A DNA stretch of 53,388 nucleotides from an uncultured Clostridia bacterium (GTDB lineage: Bacteria > Bacillota > Clostridia > Christensenellales > Borkfalkiaceae). The notes under the pieces are model-generated. The model was not told the origin of the DNA. It saw nothing but the letters and a program-made list of their open reading frames with translations, and did no database searches. Below are positions 8,660 to 17,129 of this stretch, piece by piece. A program made the translations under genes and the position numbers. The stretch spans positions 1 through 53,388 of the forward strand of contig CANQXZ010000003.1 of assembly GCA_947627955.1 (NCBI GenBank). Reading direction: 5' to 3'. Position 1 is the first letter of the stretch. The number at the start of each line of letters is the position of its first letter.

Positions 8660-8926
8660 AATAATTCCTCCTGATTTTATTTGCAGAAACCGCTTACGGG
8701 TTCCCGCATGAGATTTTAAGGGTCAAAACCTTAAATAAGCTATTGCTTGCCGCAGCCGTCTGCGGTAGCAAATCTTCTCCGCCTTGCGGCGAATACTGCC
8801 TACTTTTATCGGTTGAAGGGTGCAAATTCCGATAAATAGGAGACAAACTGTTCTTTGCGGAAAACTCCGCCCTGCCCCGCCCGTCAAAGCGCGGGGACTT
8901 AAAATAGATAGCTTAAAACGCCCTTA
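8660..8926 (-). other. Highly structured rpsL-rpsG intercistronic region
   Basis: 267 nt with no ORF of merit, but on the transcribed strand a train of hairpins: CCCCGC/GCGGGG (about 8873-8899), GCGGA/TCCGC (8856-8870), CCTATTTATCGG/CCGATAAAAGTAGG (8799-8841), CGCC-GCAA-GGCG (8778-8791), a 10-bp stem with ACGG loop TTGC-CCGCAG/CTGCGG-GCAA (8743-8771), and TTTAAGG/CCTTAAA (8714-8735). It ends at the rpsG ribosome-binding site. Such density suggests a regulatory RNA or processing element. Confidence 0.55.
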
Positions 8927-9301
8927 TTACTTCTTGGGGCGCTTAGCGCCGTATCTCGATCTCGCCTGCATGCGCTTGGACACGCCCGCGGTATCGAGAG
9001 CGCCGCGGATGATGTGGTAACGCACGCCGGGAAGATCCTTGACCCTTCCGCCTCTTATGAGTACGGACGAGTGCTCTTGCAGGTTATGACCTTCGCCGGG
9101 GATATACACGGTGCCTTCCTGCTTGTTGGTGAGGCGCACTCTCGCGATCTTCCTTATAGCCGAGTTGGGCTTTTTGGGCGTCGTGGTGGTCACTTGCAGG
9201 CATACGCCGCGCTTCTGGGGGCAACGGTCGAGAATGGGAGACTTGCTCTTGTAGATCTGCTTTTCCCTGCCGTTCCTTATGAGCTGGTTGATTGTAGGCA
9301 T
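8927..9301 (-). CDS. rpsL: 30S ribosomal protein S12
   Basis: 124 residues, first gene of the str operon. The conserved accuracy-centre segments [13 protein letters not shown] and [12 protein letters not shown] are present with lysines at the positions equivalent to K43 and K88, i.e. the streptomycin-sensitive type. The C-terminus is the normal [10 protein letters not shown]. The ATG is preceded by CAGGAGGAAATT, a strong ribosome-binding site. The leader upstream is about 155 nt with hairpins and a consensus promoter. Confidence 0.98.
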   Translation of the reverse strand: MPTINQLIRNGREKQIYKSKSPILDRCPQKRGVCLQVTTTTPKKPNSAIRKIARVRLTNKQEGTVYIPGEGHNLQEHSSVLIRGGRVKDLPGVRYHIIRGALDTAGVSKRMQARSRYGAKRPKK

Positions 9302-9463
9302 AATTTCCTCCTGTATTTACTCGGGGAATTCCCCTGTGGAATATTGCACCCTGCCGCAACCCTTAATGCGGAGGGAGAATATGCATAGATTATTATATTA
9401 AAGTAAGCCGTTTTGCGGATTTTTCGGGGCTTTTTCAGCCCTCCGCGGCAATCGGCAAAGGCT

Positions 9464-9492
9464 ATTTTAACAAACGGACGTGAAATTGTCAA
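9464..9492 (-). promoter_or_regulatory. Promoter of the str operon
   Basis: Minus-strand TTGACA (9487-9492), 17-nt spacer, TAAAAT (9464-9469). The predicted start is near 9457, giving a leader of about 155 nt before rpsL. A second TATAAT at 9392-9397 has no good -35. Confidence 0.75.
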
Positions 9493-9545
9493 ACGAATTC
9501 GGAACAATTTTCCAAAACCCTTGCATTTTAAAGCCCCATATTTTA

Positions 9546-9573
9546 CAAAAAAGCCGCCGCGGGGCGGCTTTTT
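9546..9573 (-). terminator. Intrinsic terminator of the DUF4011 helicase gene
   Basis: On the minus strand AAAAAGCCGCC-CCGC-GGCGGCTTTTTT: six-base G+C stem followed by six U residues, about 35 bp after the stop codon. Confidence 0.85.
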
Positions 9574-9606
9574 GCCCCGCAGCGGGAAAAATCAGGCGGC
9601 ATAAAG

Positions 9607-12600
9607 CTATGCGAGCGAAATTTTATCGGACACGCTCCTTATGAATATGCCCTGCGACACGCCCTCGTCTATGCAGCGCGCGACCATGTTCTGCAACCTG
9701 TCAGTTGCACGGGGCACGCCGAGCTCCTTCAAGGCGGCGGGGATGAGCTCGTCGAGATACACGCTCACCCTGTTGTTGAGCATGCCGCGGACAAGCGAGA
9801 TGACCTCGAAGGGGGTATAGTCCGTCTCCTGCGAGCGGAGGCACGTCCCCTCCTCCACGCGGTATCTGTCGTAAGCGAGGACCTTTGCGTTTTTAAAATA
9901 GTACACGTTACCCGCCATGTCCACCGAGCTCAGTCCGCACTTGTCAATTAGGGCGTGCATCCTGCTCTCGAGCTTCACCCCGTAGCGGTTTATGCCGAAC
10001 AGGGAGAGCGTGCGCTTTATGAGGAACGCCGAGGAGATGGGCTCTTCGGCGGAGACTACCGCCTTTATCGCCCTCGTTATCTCCGCGTCGTTATCCCCGC
10101 AGAGGATATACTGCGGCTCGCACTCCTTTATTGCCGTCTTTGCCGCGCGGTAGGGCTTTTTATATGCGTTGGCTGCGGGCTTTCCGCCGCCCGTCAGCTT
10201 GTCGAGATAGTCCTTTATCCTCTTTATCTCCCGCTTGGGATTGTTGAAGAAGTTGACGGCGTACAGCCGTATTACGTTCCAATTGCACCGCTTGAGGGTC
10301 TGCACCTGCGTGACCGTGCGGTCCTTCACGGAGAACTTCCCCGAACCGTCCGAGAGGACGGCGAGGATGAAGTTGCGCCCGTCCGCGGGGTCGAGCACGG
10401 CTACGTCTATCTTGAAATCGGAATAGCCCACGTCGCAGCGGCATTTATAGCCGCAGTTTTCGAGCTCGGCGGCGATGTAAGAGCCTATGCTCTGCCTGTT
10501 GAGTATCACGCCGTCGCTCCTCAAAGAGATGCCCGCCGTGCCCTTTTCCGCGAATTCGAGGAAAGCCCTCAGCCCCGCAACTCCCCTCGAGGTGGTGCGC
10601 GAAAGGTCTATCGCGGGATAGCGCATGGAGGAAAAGACTATCATCTCCTCCCTCGCGCGGGAGACTGCAACGTTGAGCCTGCGCCAGCCGCCGTATTGGT
10701 TCAAAGGTCCGAAGTTGAGGGATATCCTGCCCGCCGCGTCTGGACCGTAGCACACCGAAAAGAGTATCACGTCCCGCTCGTCGCCCTGCACGTTTTCGAG
10801 ATTTTTGACGAACAGCGGCTCGTCGCGCGAGTACGCCGCGTCCTCGAGGTCGTACCGGGACAGGGCTTTGTTAAGGAGCTTTTCGACGTATATCTGCTGG
10901 GGAGTGGAAAAGGTGACTATGCCTATGCTCGAACGCGCCGAGGCGGGGTCTTTCAGCCTCCGCACGACCTCGGCGACGAGCGCTTCCGCCTCCGCCTTGT
11001 TGCACTTTGTGCCGCCCCTGTCGTATACGCCGTTTTCAAAATATCTCAAAAACACCTTGCTCTCCGAGGCGTCGGGAGAGGGGAAAGTGCAGAGGCGCGA
11101 GGAGTAGTAGTTGACGTTGGAAAAGGCTATAAGGCTCTCGTGCTTGGAGCGGTAGTGCCATATGAGGTGCCTCTCGGGCATGCCGAGGGCGAGGCAGTCG
11201 TCGAGCACGGACTCCATCTCATCCGGCTCGGTCTCCTCGTCGATGCCTGCGCCCATGAAGAAGGTGGTGGGCGGGAGCTGTTTGGGGTCGCCGACTATGA
11301 CCGCGCTCTTTGCGCGGGCGAGGGCGGGCACAGCCTCCGCGGTGGGCATCTGGGAAGCCTCGTCGAAGATGACGAGGTCGAACAGCCCGTTTTCGGGCGG
11401 GAGATATTGGGAGACCGTTATCGGGCTCATCAACATGCAGGGAGCCGCCGCTTTTAAAAGCCCGGGGATCTCCCTGAACAGCTCGCGCAGGTTGAGCGCA
11501 CGCGGATTGCCCGCTATTCGGCGGCGGAACGCCATCAGTTCGAGGGCGAGAGGACCCTCCGTCTGCGCGGAGGGCAGCCCCGCCACAAGATCTGCGCGTA
11601 TCTTTTCGCGCGTCAGGCGGGAAAACTCCTCTATGAGGCGGGAAAACTCCGCCGCGGACTCGTCGGCAACGCCCGCCGAAAAGGCGGCGAGGTCGGGGTC
11701 GGCGGGGATATTCGTCTGCACGAAATTGCGGTAGACGTTCTTCCTGAACGAGGCGAGGACCTGCTTCCCGCTTATCCTGCCGCGCTCCATGGCGTCCGTC
11801 ATGAAAGTCAGCCCGCAGCTGTTCAGCTTTTTGGCTGTGGCGCGGTATTCGCACCACGCGGGCAGCATGTCTATGTTGTCGAGGAGAGCCGTGCACTTCT
11901 CATAGAATATCTCGGTGATGTCCGCGTCCTCGAACGCCGACCTGTCGCCCCCTATCGCGGCGATATACTTATCCACGCCCGCCGAAAACGCCTTTGCCGC
12001 GGCGACATATCCGCTGAGGAGGGGGTCGAGAGCCCCTCCCGCGCACTCCGAGCACACGCTGTTGAAAGAGTCGGCGTTGTAGTCCATGAATGTATCGGCG
12101 CAGAGCGCGTGCAGCGCGTACAGGGGCGAGAGGAATTCCGCCCTCTTCTTCTCGTTTATCCCCCCGAAACCGCTGAAATTCTTGGAGAGCGCAGTCTCGG
12201 AGAGCATGACGGAGCGCGCCTTTTCTATCTCGCACGCCCTCTTTATCCATTCGGCGCCCTCCTTGCCCTCGAGCGGAACGGGGACTTTCAGAAGTTTTGA
12301 AAATCTCTTGGCGGTCTGCCTTAAAAGGCGGGAGGCGCGCAGATCGTCGCCGTACTCATCCAGCTCCCTTTCCGCCTCCGCCGCCGTCTTGCCCATATCG
12401 GGCAGGGCTTTGAAGTATTTCAGCCAATGCGCCGTCTCGTTGTCGTATCTGAGATTTGCGTTATAGAACGCGTAGAACTCCCTCTCGTCGCAGCCGAAGA
12501 ACACGTCGAGGCTGTCGCCGAGGAGCATTTCGGCTATACGTATGGAGTTTGCGAGCTTTTTAAAGGTGAATTTGGAGACTTTCTGCCCGAACGTTTCGAG

Positions 12601-15228
12601 CAGCAGCCCCAAATAGGTTTTGAGATGCCTCAGCTCGGCGAGCACCACTTCCGCCGCGCAGGAAACGGCTTTTTTGACCTTTTTGTCGCATTCCGTCAGC
12701 TTTATTTCGGCAAAGGGCGAGCGGTAAACCCCGCCGCACTCGTTGGCAGCCGCCTGCGCCTCGGCGAGAGTCACTTCGTACTCCTCGAGCTTCTCCCTCG
12801 TCAGCCCGTCGTAAAAGGAGGTCTCTATGTCCATGAGGTCGGGCGCGGTCCTGTTGCGCAAGTAGTAGAGTATCCCCTCGTACACGGAAACGCCCAGCCT
12901 CCTCTTTTTATGAAGGGCGTCGAAGGGGGCTTTGAGCTTGCCGCGCAGATCCTCTATCCTGCCTGCGGCGGCTTCGAACCCGCCGTCGCTTTCCGCGCCC
13001 GAGAGGGAGAGCGTGCTCTCGAGGGAGCGCACTATCTCCTGTTTGTCCGTCTTGCCCGAGCCGAGTTCAAGGCAGAAATCGCCTATACCCGCCTCCGAAA
13101 GTCTCTTTTTTACAACTTGCAGCGCAGCCTGCTTTTCAGCCACGAACAGCACCCGCTTGCCGCCCGCAAGGGCGTTGGCTATCATGTTGGAGATAGTCTG
13201 GCTCTTGCCCGTGCCGGGAGGTCCGTGCAGGACGAAAGAGGTGCCCCTCGCCGACTCTGCTATCGCCGCGAACTGCGCGCTGTCGCAGGGCAGGGGAGCC
13301 ATTATTTCGGAGGGCGGGCAAGCGTCCTCGTCTATCGCCTCCGTTTTATCGTCCGTCTGCGATACGCCCGATATAAGACCCGCTATCATGGGATTTTTTC
13401 TGTACGCCGCCATGTTGTTCTTCACGTCCGCCCACATGGCGTATCTCACGAATGTGAACTGCGCGATGTACACGTCGTCAAAGACCAGCCAATCCTTCAT
13501 GTTGGCAGTGGCGGAGCGGAATACGGCGCATATGCGGTCGGGGGAAAGCCCCTTCCCCTCGAGCCCGCGCACGTCTATGCCGAACTCCTGCTTCAAAAAT
13601 TCGGCGAGGGTGGTGTTCACCTCGAACTCTTCGCCGCGTTCGAGGATAAACGAGCGGTTTTTCTGCTTTTTGATGTTCACGGGCAGGAGAGCCAGCGGCG
13701 CGTATTTTTCCGCCTTTTCGCCCTCGTTTTTCCACCTCAGGAAGCCCGCGGCGAGATAGAGGGTGTTCGCGCCCGCCTCCTCCTGCGCGGAACGCGCCTT
13801 GCGCACGAGGTTTTGCAGGCTCTCCGAAATGTACTCGGGCGAGCCCGCCGCCCTGAGTTTCCCGCCCGCGGCTTCGAGCAGCACGAGCTCCCCCGCGCCG
13901 CCCGCGCCCACCTTTTTTGCGGCGCCGAAATGTCCCTCTTCGGGCAGTGTGCCCGCGTTGGGGAGAACGGTGAATTTGTCGCGCTTGAAGAGCTTGTCGC
14001 AAAAGTCGCCGAGGTCGCCCGAGAGCACGTGCACCGCGTCGCGCGAATAGCGGAAATTGAGCAGGTTGTTTTTGAGCGAAAGGTCTAAAAGCCGCCTCTG
14101 CCACACCATTTCGCGGGAGAGGGACTTATCATAGTTGTAGCGCGAGGCGTCTATCAGCTCTTCGGGCTTTTCGTCGTATGAAAACTGCCCCGCGCCGAGG
14201 AGCTCGTAGCCCGACTGCGTCTTTACCTTCAAGGGCAGGGGCAGTATGCCCCCCGCCCTGCATCTTTTTATGTCCACGCACGCCTCGAACACTCCCTTTG
14301 AAAGGGCGTCCGAAACGTGCCCGCCGCTCGTGGCTACGCTGGCGTTTTTATGCGCGAACAGATCCTGCGCGTCGAACGCGGCGAGGTTGTTCACGCCGTC
14401 CGAAAGATACTTGTCCACGAGCTGCATATCGTCCTGCACGGGCGCGGAAAAACAGCTTTCGGAAAGCCATACTCCCACGGCAACGCCCTTTTTGCCTATC
14501 AGGATGACGGGGTTCAGCTTCACCGCCTCTATGCAGCTCGCCGCAAAGAGCGCGAGGGAAAGCGGGGTGGCGCGCCGAGCGGAAACTATGTTCTCTATGT
14601 CGCCCGCACAGCCCGCGGCGGAGAGGTCGCCGTCCTCCTCCCACTCTATGTCGAGGTGGCGTATAGCCGAAAAAAGGGATGCGGCGGCGCTCCTCACCGC
14701 GTTTTTGTCGTTCCCCGCATAGCCCGAAAATTCGGAAGAATAGCCCCACGTTTTAAGTTGCAGCCCCGCCTCGGCAAGAATCTTTGCGCAATCGGGAAGT
14801 TTGGGGCGCACGAAGGCGGCGAGCATTTCGGGATTGCCCGAAAGCCCCGCCCAATAATTTATCGGCAGCGCCGTCACCTGCGCCGTGAGGGAACACAGCG
14901 TGCGCGCGGCGGAACGCACTTCCACCGTTACGGTGCACTCCTCGGGCGATTCGAGTTCGGCGAGATACCTCGGGTTGAGGATATTTTTCGGGCATGCCTC
15001 CACGCCCGTACCCGCGGGTATCTCCTCCGGGTATTCCTCCGACGGTAGAATGAGGGGCGTGGAGCCCGTCACCTTGACGGACAGCCCCGCCAGCCCCTTT
15101 TCGCCGCGGTTGAATATCCCGAAAGAGGTGAAGAGGGGAATGCGCAGATAGTACTCGGCGTACGACACGCAGTTTAACAGTTCGCCCTCTATTTCGATAT
15201 CTTCAGACGGTTTTATCTTACCCATCAT
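9607..15228 (-). CDS. Giant DUF4011 / SF1 helicase / Vsr-like / DUF3320 protein
   Basis: 1,873 residues. Domain order read from sequence: beta-rich N-terminus (1-150); transglutaminase-like region (about 170-320, ATPLSLALFAASCIEAVKLNPVILIG, i.e. segment 1 ending in LIG); DUF4011 (about 365-600, WQRRLLDLSLKNNLLNFR); SF1 helicase with Walker A GPPGTGKS (about 668), Walker B VIFDEASQ (about 1285), GDPKQLPPTT (about 1313) and motif VI VAVSRAREEM (about 1520); a Vsr-like nuclease fold (about 1580-1665); DUF3320 (about 1715-1760). Proteins of this build are candidate anti-phage effectors. In the nuclease fold the usual GIECDG reads AVLSDG and the YHS-like element reads KFS, so catalysis may be lost. 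It is a single-gene unit. An ATG at 15225 is better spaced from GGAGG than that at 15228. Confidence 0.9.
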   Translation of the reverse strand: MMGKIKPSEDIEIEGELLNCVSYAEYYLRIPLFTSFGIFNRGEKGLAGLSVKVTGSTPLILPSEEYPEEIPAGTGVEACPKNILNPRYLAELESPEECTVTVEVRSAARTLCSLTAQVTALPINYWAGLSGNPEMLAAFVRPKLPDCAKILAEAGLQLKTWGYSSEFSGYAGNDKNAVRSAAASLFSAIRHLDIEWEEDGDLSAAGCAGDIENIVSARRATPLSLALFAASCIEAVKLNPVILIGKKGVAVGVWLSESCFSAPVQDDMQLVDKYLSDGVNNLAAFDAQDLFAHKNASVATSGGHVSDALSKGVFEACVDIKRCRAGGILPLPLKVKTQSGYELLGAGQFSYDEKPEELIDASRYNYDKSLSREMVWQRRLLDLSLKNNLLNFRYSRDAVHVLSGDLGDFCDKLFKRDKFTVLPNAGTLPEEGHFGAAKKVGAGGAGELVLLEAAGGKLRAAGSPEYISESLQNLVRKARSAQEEAGANTLYLAAGFLRWKNEGEKAEKYAPLALLPVNIKKQKNRSFILERGEEFEVNTTLAEFLKQEFGIDVRGLEGKGLSPDRICAVFRSATANMKDWLVFDDVYIAQFTFVRYAMWADVKNNMAAYRKNPMIAGLISGVSQTDDKTEAIDEDACPPSEIMAPLPCDSAQFAAIAESARGTSFVLHGPPGTGKSQTISNMIANALAGGKRVLFVAEKQAALQVVKKRLSEAGIGDFCLELGSGKTDKQEIVRSLESTLSLSGAESDGGFEAAAGRIEDLRGKLKAPFDALHKKRRLGVSVYEGILYYLRNRTAPDLMDIETSFYDGLTREKLEEYEVTLAEAQAAANECGGVYRSPFAEIKLTECDKKVKKAVSCAAEVVLAELRHLKTYLGLLLETFGQKVSKFTFKKLANSIRIAEMLLGDSLDVFFGCDEREFYAFYNANLRYDNETAHWLKYFKALPDMGKTAAEAERELDEYGDDLRASRLLRQTAKRFSKLLKVPVPLEGKEGAEWIKRACEIEKARSVMLSETALSKNFSGFGGINEKKRAEFLSPLYALHALCADTFMDYNADSFNSVCSECAGGALDPLLSGYVAAAKAFSAGVDKYIAAIGGDRSAFEDADITEIFYEKCTALLDNIDMLPAWCEYRATAKKLNSCGLTFMTDAMERGRISGKQVLASFRKNVYRNFVQTNIPADPDLAAFSAGVADESAAEFSRLIEEFSRLTREKIRADLVAGLPSAQTEGPLALELMAFRRRIAGNPRALNLRELFREIPGLLKAAAPCMLMSPITVSQYLPPENGLFDLVIFDEASQMPTAEAVPALARAKSAVIVGDPKQLPPTTFFMGAGIDEETEPDEMESVLDDCLALGMPERHLIWHYRSKHESLIAFSNVNYYSSRLCTFPSPDASESKVFLRYFENGVYDRGGTKCNKAEAEALVAEVVRRLKDPASARSSIGIVTFSTPQQIYVEKLLNKALSRYDLEDAAYSRDEPLFVKNLENVQGDERDVILFSVCYGPDAAGRISLNFGPLNQYGGWRRLNVAVSRAREEMIVFSSMRYPAIDLSRTTSRGVAGLRAFLEFAEKGTAGISLRSDGVILNRQSIGSYIAAELENCGYKCRCDVGYSDFKIDVAVLDPADGRNFILAVLSDGSGKFSVKDRTVTQVQTLKRCNWNVIRLYAVNFFNNPKREIKRIKDYLDKLTGGGKPAANAYKKPYRAAKTAIKECEPQYILCGDNDAEITRAIKAVVSAEEPISSAFLIKRTLSLFGINRYGVKLESRMHALIDKCGLSSVDMAGNVYYFKNAKVLAYDRYRVEEGTCLRSQETDYTPFEVISLVRGMLNNRVSVYLDELIPAALKELGVPRATDRLQNMVARCIDEGVSQGIFIRSVSDKISLA

Positions 15229-15243
15229 ATACCTCCGTCCAAT

Positions 15244-15272
15244 ATTATAGCATCGCCGAACAAAAAGAGCAA
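15244..15272 (-). promoter_or_regulatory. Promoter of the DUF4011 helicase gene
   Basis: Minus-strand TTGCTC (15267-15272), 17-nt spacer, TATAAT (15244-15249). The leader is only about 10 nt, just enough for the GGAGG ribosome-binding site before the ATG pair at 15228/15225. Confidence 0.65.
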
Positions 15273-15325
15273 GGACCTTTCGGCGCTTGCTCCCGTTATT
15301 GACAATTTTCGATGATTTTATTTGC

Positions 15326-17128
15326 TCACGCGCTCTCGAACTGCGAATAATACAGCTCCGAATAGTATCCGCCCGCCGCCATAAGGCTTTCGTGCGTGCC
15401 CTGCTCCACTATGTCGCCGTCCCGCATGACGAGTATCTTGTCGGCGTTTTTCACGGTGGACAGCCTGTGCGCTATCACGAAGCAAGTCCTGCCCTTCATG
15501 AGGTTTTTCATCGCCTCCTGTATTATCTGCTCCGTGCGCGTGTCCACGTTGGAGGTGGCTTCGTCCAAAATGAGCATGGGGGAGTCGAGGAGCATTGCCC
15601 GCGCTATCGTGAGGAGCTGTTTTTGCCCCTTGGATATGTTCACGGCGTTGTCGCTAAGCTCGGTGTCGTATCCCTTCGGCAGGCGGGAAATGAACGAGTG
15701 TATCTTGGCGGCTTTGCACACCCTCTCCACGTCCTCTCGCGTGGCGTTCATGTTGCCGTACGCTATGTTCTCGTACACCGTCCCCGCAAAGAGCCACGTG
15801 TCCTGCAAGACCATCGTAAACGCCCTCCGCACAGAGGTCCGCGTGAGCTCCTCCACGTCTTTGCCGTCTATCTCTATGCTGCCGCCCGCGGGGTCGTAAA
15901 AGCGCATTAAAAGGTTGATTATAGTCGTCTTGCCCGCGCCCGTATGCCCGACTATCGCGATCACCTTGCCGCTCTCCACCGACAGCGAAAAATCTTTCAG
16001 CACGGGCTTGCCCGCCTCGTAGCCGAAGTTCAGATTTTTTATCTCCACGTCGCCGCGCACATCGCCGAGGGGAACGGCTCCCTCTCCGTCCACGGGTTCG
16101 GGCGGTTCGTCCATTATCCTGAACACCCTCTCCGCGGCGGCTATCGCGGACTGGAATTCGCCCAATATGTTGGCTATTTCGTTTATGGGTCCCGAAAACT
16201 TTCGCGAATAGAGCACAAAGGAGGAGATCTGCCCCGCCGTCATGGTTATCCCCCACATGGGGTGCATGTAGAGGAGCGCGCCGCACACGCTGACGAACGT
16301 CAGGGAGAGGTTGTTCACAAAGTTGACGCAAGGTCCCGAGATCGTGCCGAAGTACTCGGCGCGGGAATACGCCTCTATCGCCTCCTCGTTTTTTACTTCG
16401 AAGTCGGCGATGAACTTCTCCTCGCAGTTATAGGCGCGGGTCGTCTTCTGCCCCGTTATCATTTCCTCCACGAAGCCGTTCAGCTCGCCGAGCTTTTTGG
16501 AGCGCTTCCTGAAAAGGGGCTGCACGCGGCTGACTATCAGCTTTGTCATGAGCACCGAAAGGGGCACCGTGACCGCGAACACCAAAACGAGCGGGGCGGC
16601 TATGACGAGCATCATGACGAGGGAGCCGACTATCATGACCACGCTCTTCAACACGATTATCACGTCGTTTGCGAGCGATTCGCCCACGGTGTCTATGTCG
16701 TAGCTCATGACGGAGATTATGTCGCCCGTCTGGCGCGCGTCGAAATAGCTCACGGGCAGGGTAGTCAGGTGCGCGAACACGTCCCGCCGCATCTTCCTCA
16801 CCGTCCCCCGCGAGACGTAAGCCATGCCCACCGCCGAGAGATATTCGAGGAGGGCGGAGACTATGTACAGCGCGACGAGGAGGGCGGCGTAATAGCCTAT
16901 CGCCCGGAAATCGGTGCCGCCGCCCGGGGAGATTTTGTCTATCGCCAGCCCGCACAGCCACGGCCCCACGAGGTTGGATACCGTCCCCGACACGTTGGCA
17001 AGGAATATCAGCGCCAGCACGGGCACGTAAGGTTTCAGATATCTGAACAGATTCCCGAGCGCGAATTTTCTGTCCACTTTTCCCCGCTCGGGCGAACGCT
17101 TGTCGTTTATGTTTATCCTCGGCTGCAT
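15326..17128 (-). CDS. ABC exporter half-transporter, catalytic-Glu subunit
   Basis: A 600-residue type IV ABC exporter: six-helix transmembrane domain (about 35-330) then a nucleotide-binding domain with Walker A GHTGAGKTT (about 393), signature ISKGQ (about 499) and Walker B LILDEATS with the catalytic Glu (about 519). The signature is degenerate (canonical LSGGQ). Together with the upstream partner, which has LSGGQ but Asp in place of Glu, it fits a heterodimeric exporter of BmrCD/TM287-288 type with one consensus and one degenerate ATP site. One base separates the genes. A MarR regulator heads the operon, so drug or toxic-metabolite efflux is likely; the substrate is unknown. Confidence 0.92.
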   Translation of the reverse strand: MQPRININDKRSPERGKVDRKFALGNLFRYLKPYVPVLALIFLANVSGTVSNLVGPWLCGLAIDKISPGGGTDFRAIGYYAALLVALYIVSALLEYLSAVGMAYVSRGTVRKMRRDVFAHLTTLPVSYFDARQTGDIISVMSYDIDTVGESLANDVIIVLKSVVMIVGSLVMMLVIAAPLVLVFAVTVPLSVLMTKLIVSRVQPLFRKRSKKLGELNGFVEEMITGQKTTRAYNCEEKFIADFEVKNEEAIEAYSRAEYFGTISGPCVNFVNNLSLTFVSVCGALLYMHPMWGITMTAGQISSFVLYSRKFSGPINEIANILGEFQSAIAAAERVFRIMDEPPEPVDGEGAVPLGDVRGDVEIKNLNFGYEAGKPVLKDFSLSVESGKVIAIVGHTGAGKTTIINLLMRFYDPAGGSIEIDGKDVEELTRTSVRRAFTMVLQDTWLFAGTVYENIAYGNMNATREDVERVCKAAKIHSFISRLPKGYDTELSDNAVNISKGQKQLLTIARAMLLDSPMLILDEATSNVDTRTEQIIQEAMKNLMKGRTCFVIAHRLSTVKNADKILVMRDGDIVEQGTHESLMAAGGYYSELYYSQFESA

Positions 17129-17129
17129 A

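Larger units (their letters stand above)
9302..9606 (-). other. str operon leader and intergenic region
   Basis: Contains, from right to left, the terminator of the giant helicase gene, the str promoter, and a leader with hairpins GGGCT-GAAA-AAGCCC (about 9430-9445), CCGCA/TGCGG (about 9353-9371) and the palindrome GGGGAATTCCCC (9323-9334). No gene seen. Confidence 0.6.

Noticed and set aside
9392..9397. TATAAT as a second str promoter
   Set aside because: No acceptable -35 at 16-18 nt; the TTGACA/TAAAAT promoter at 9464-9492 is far better.
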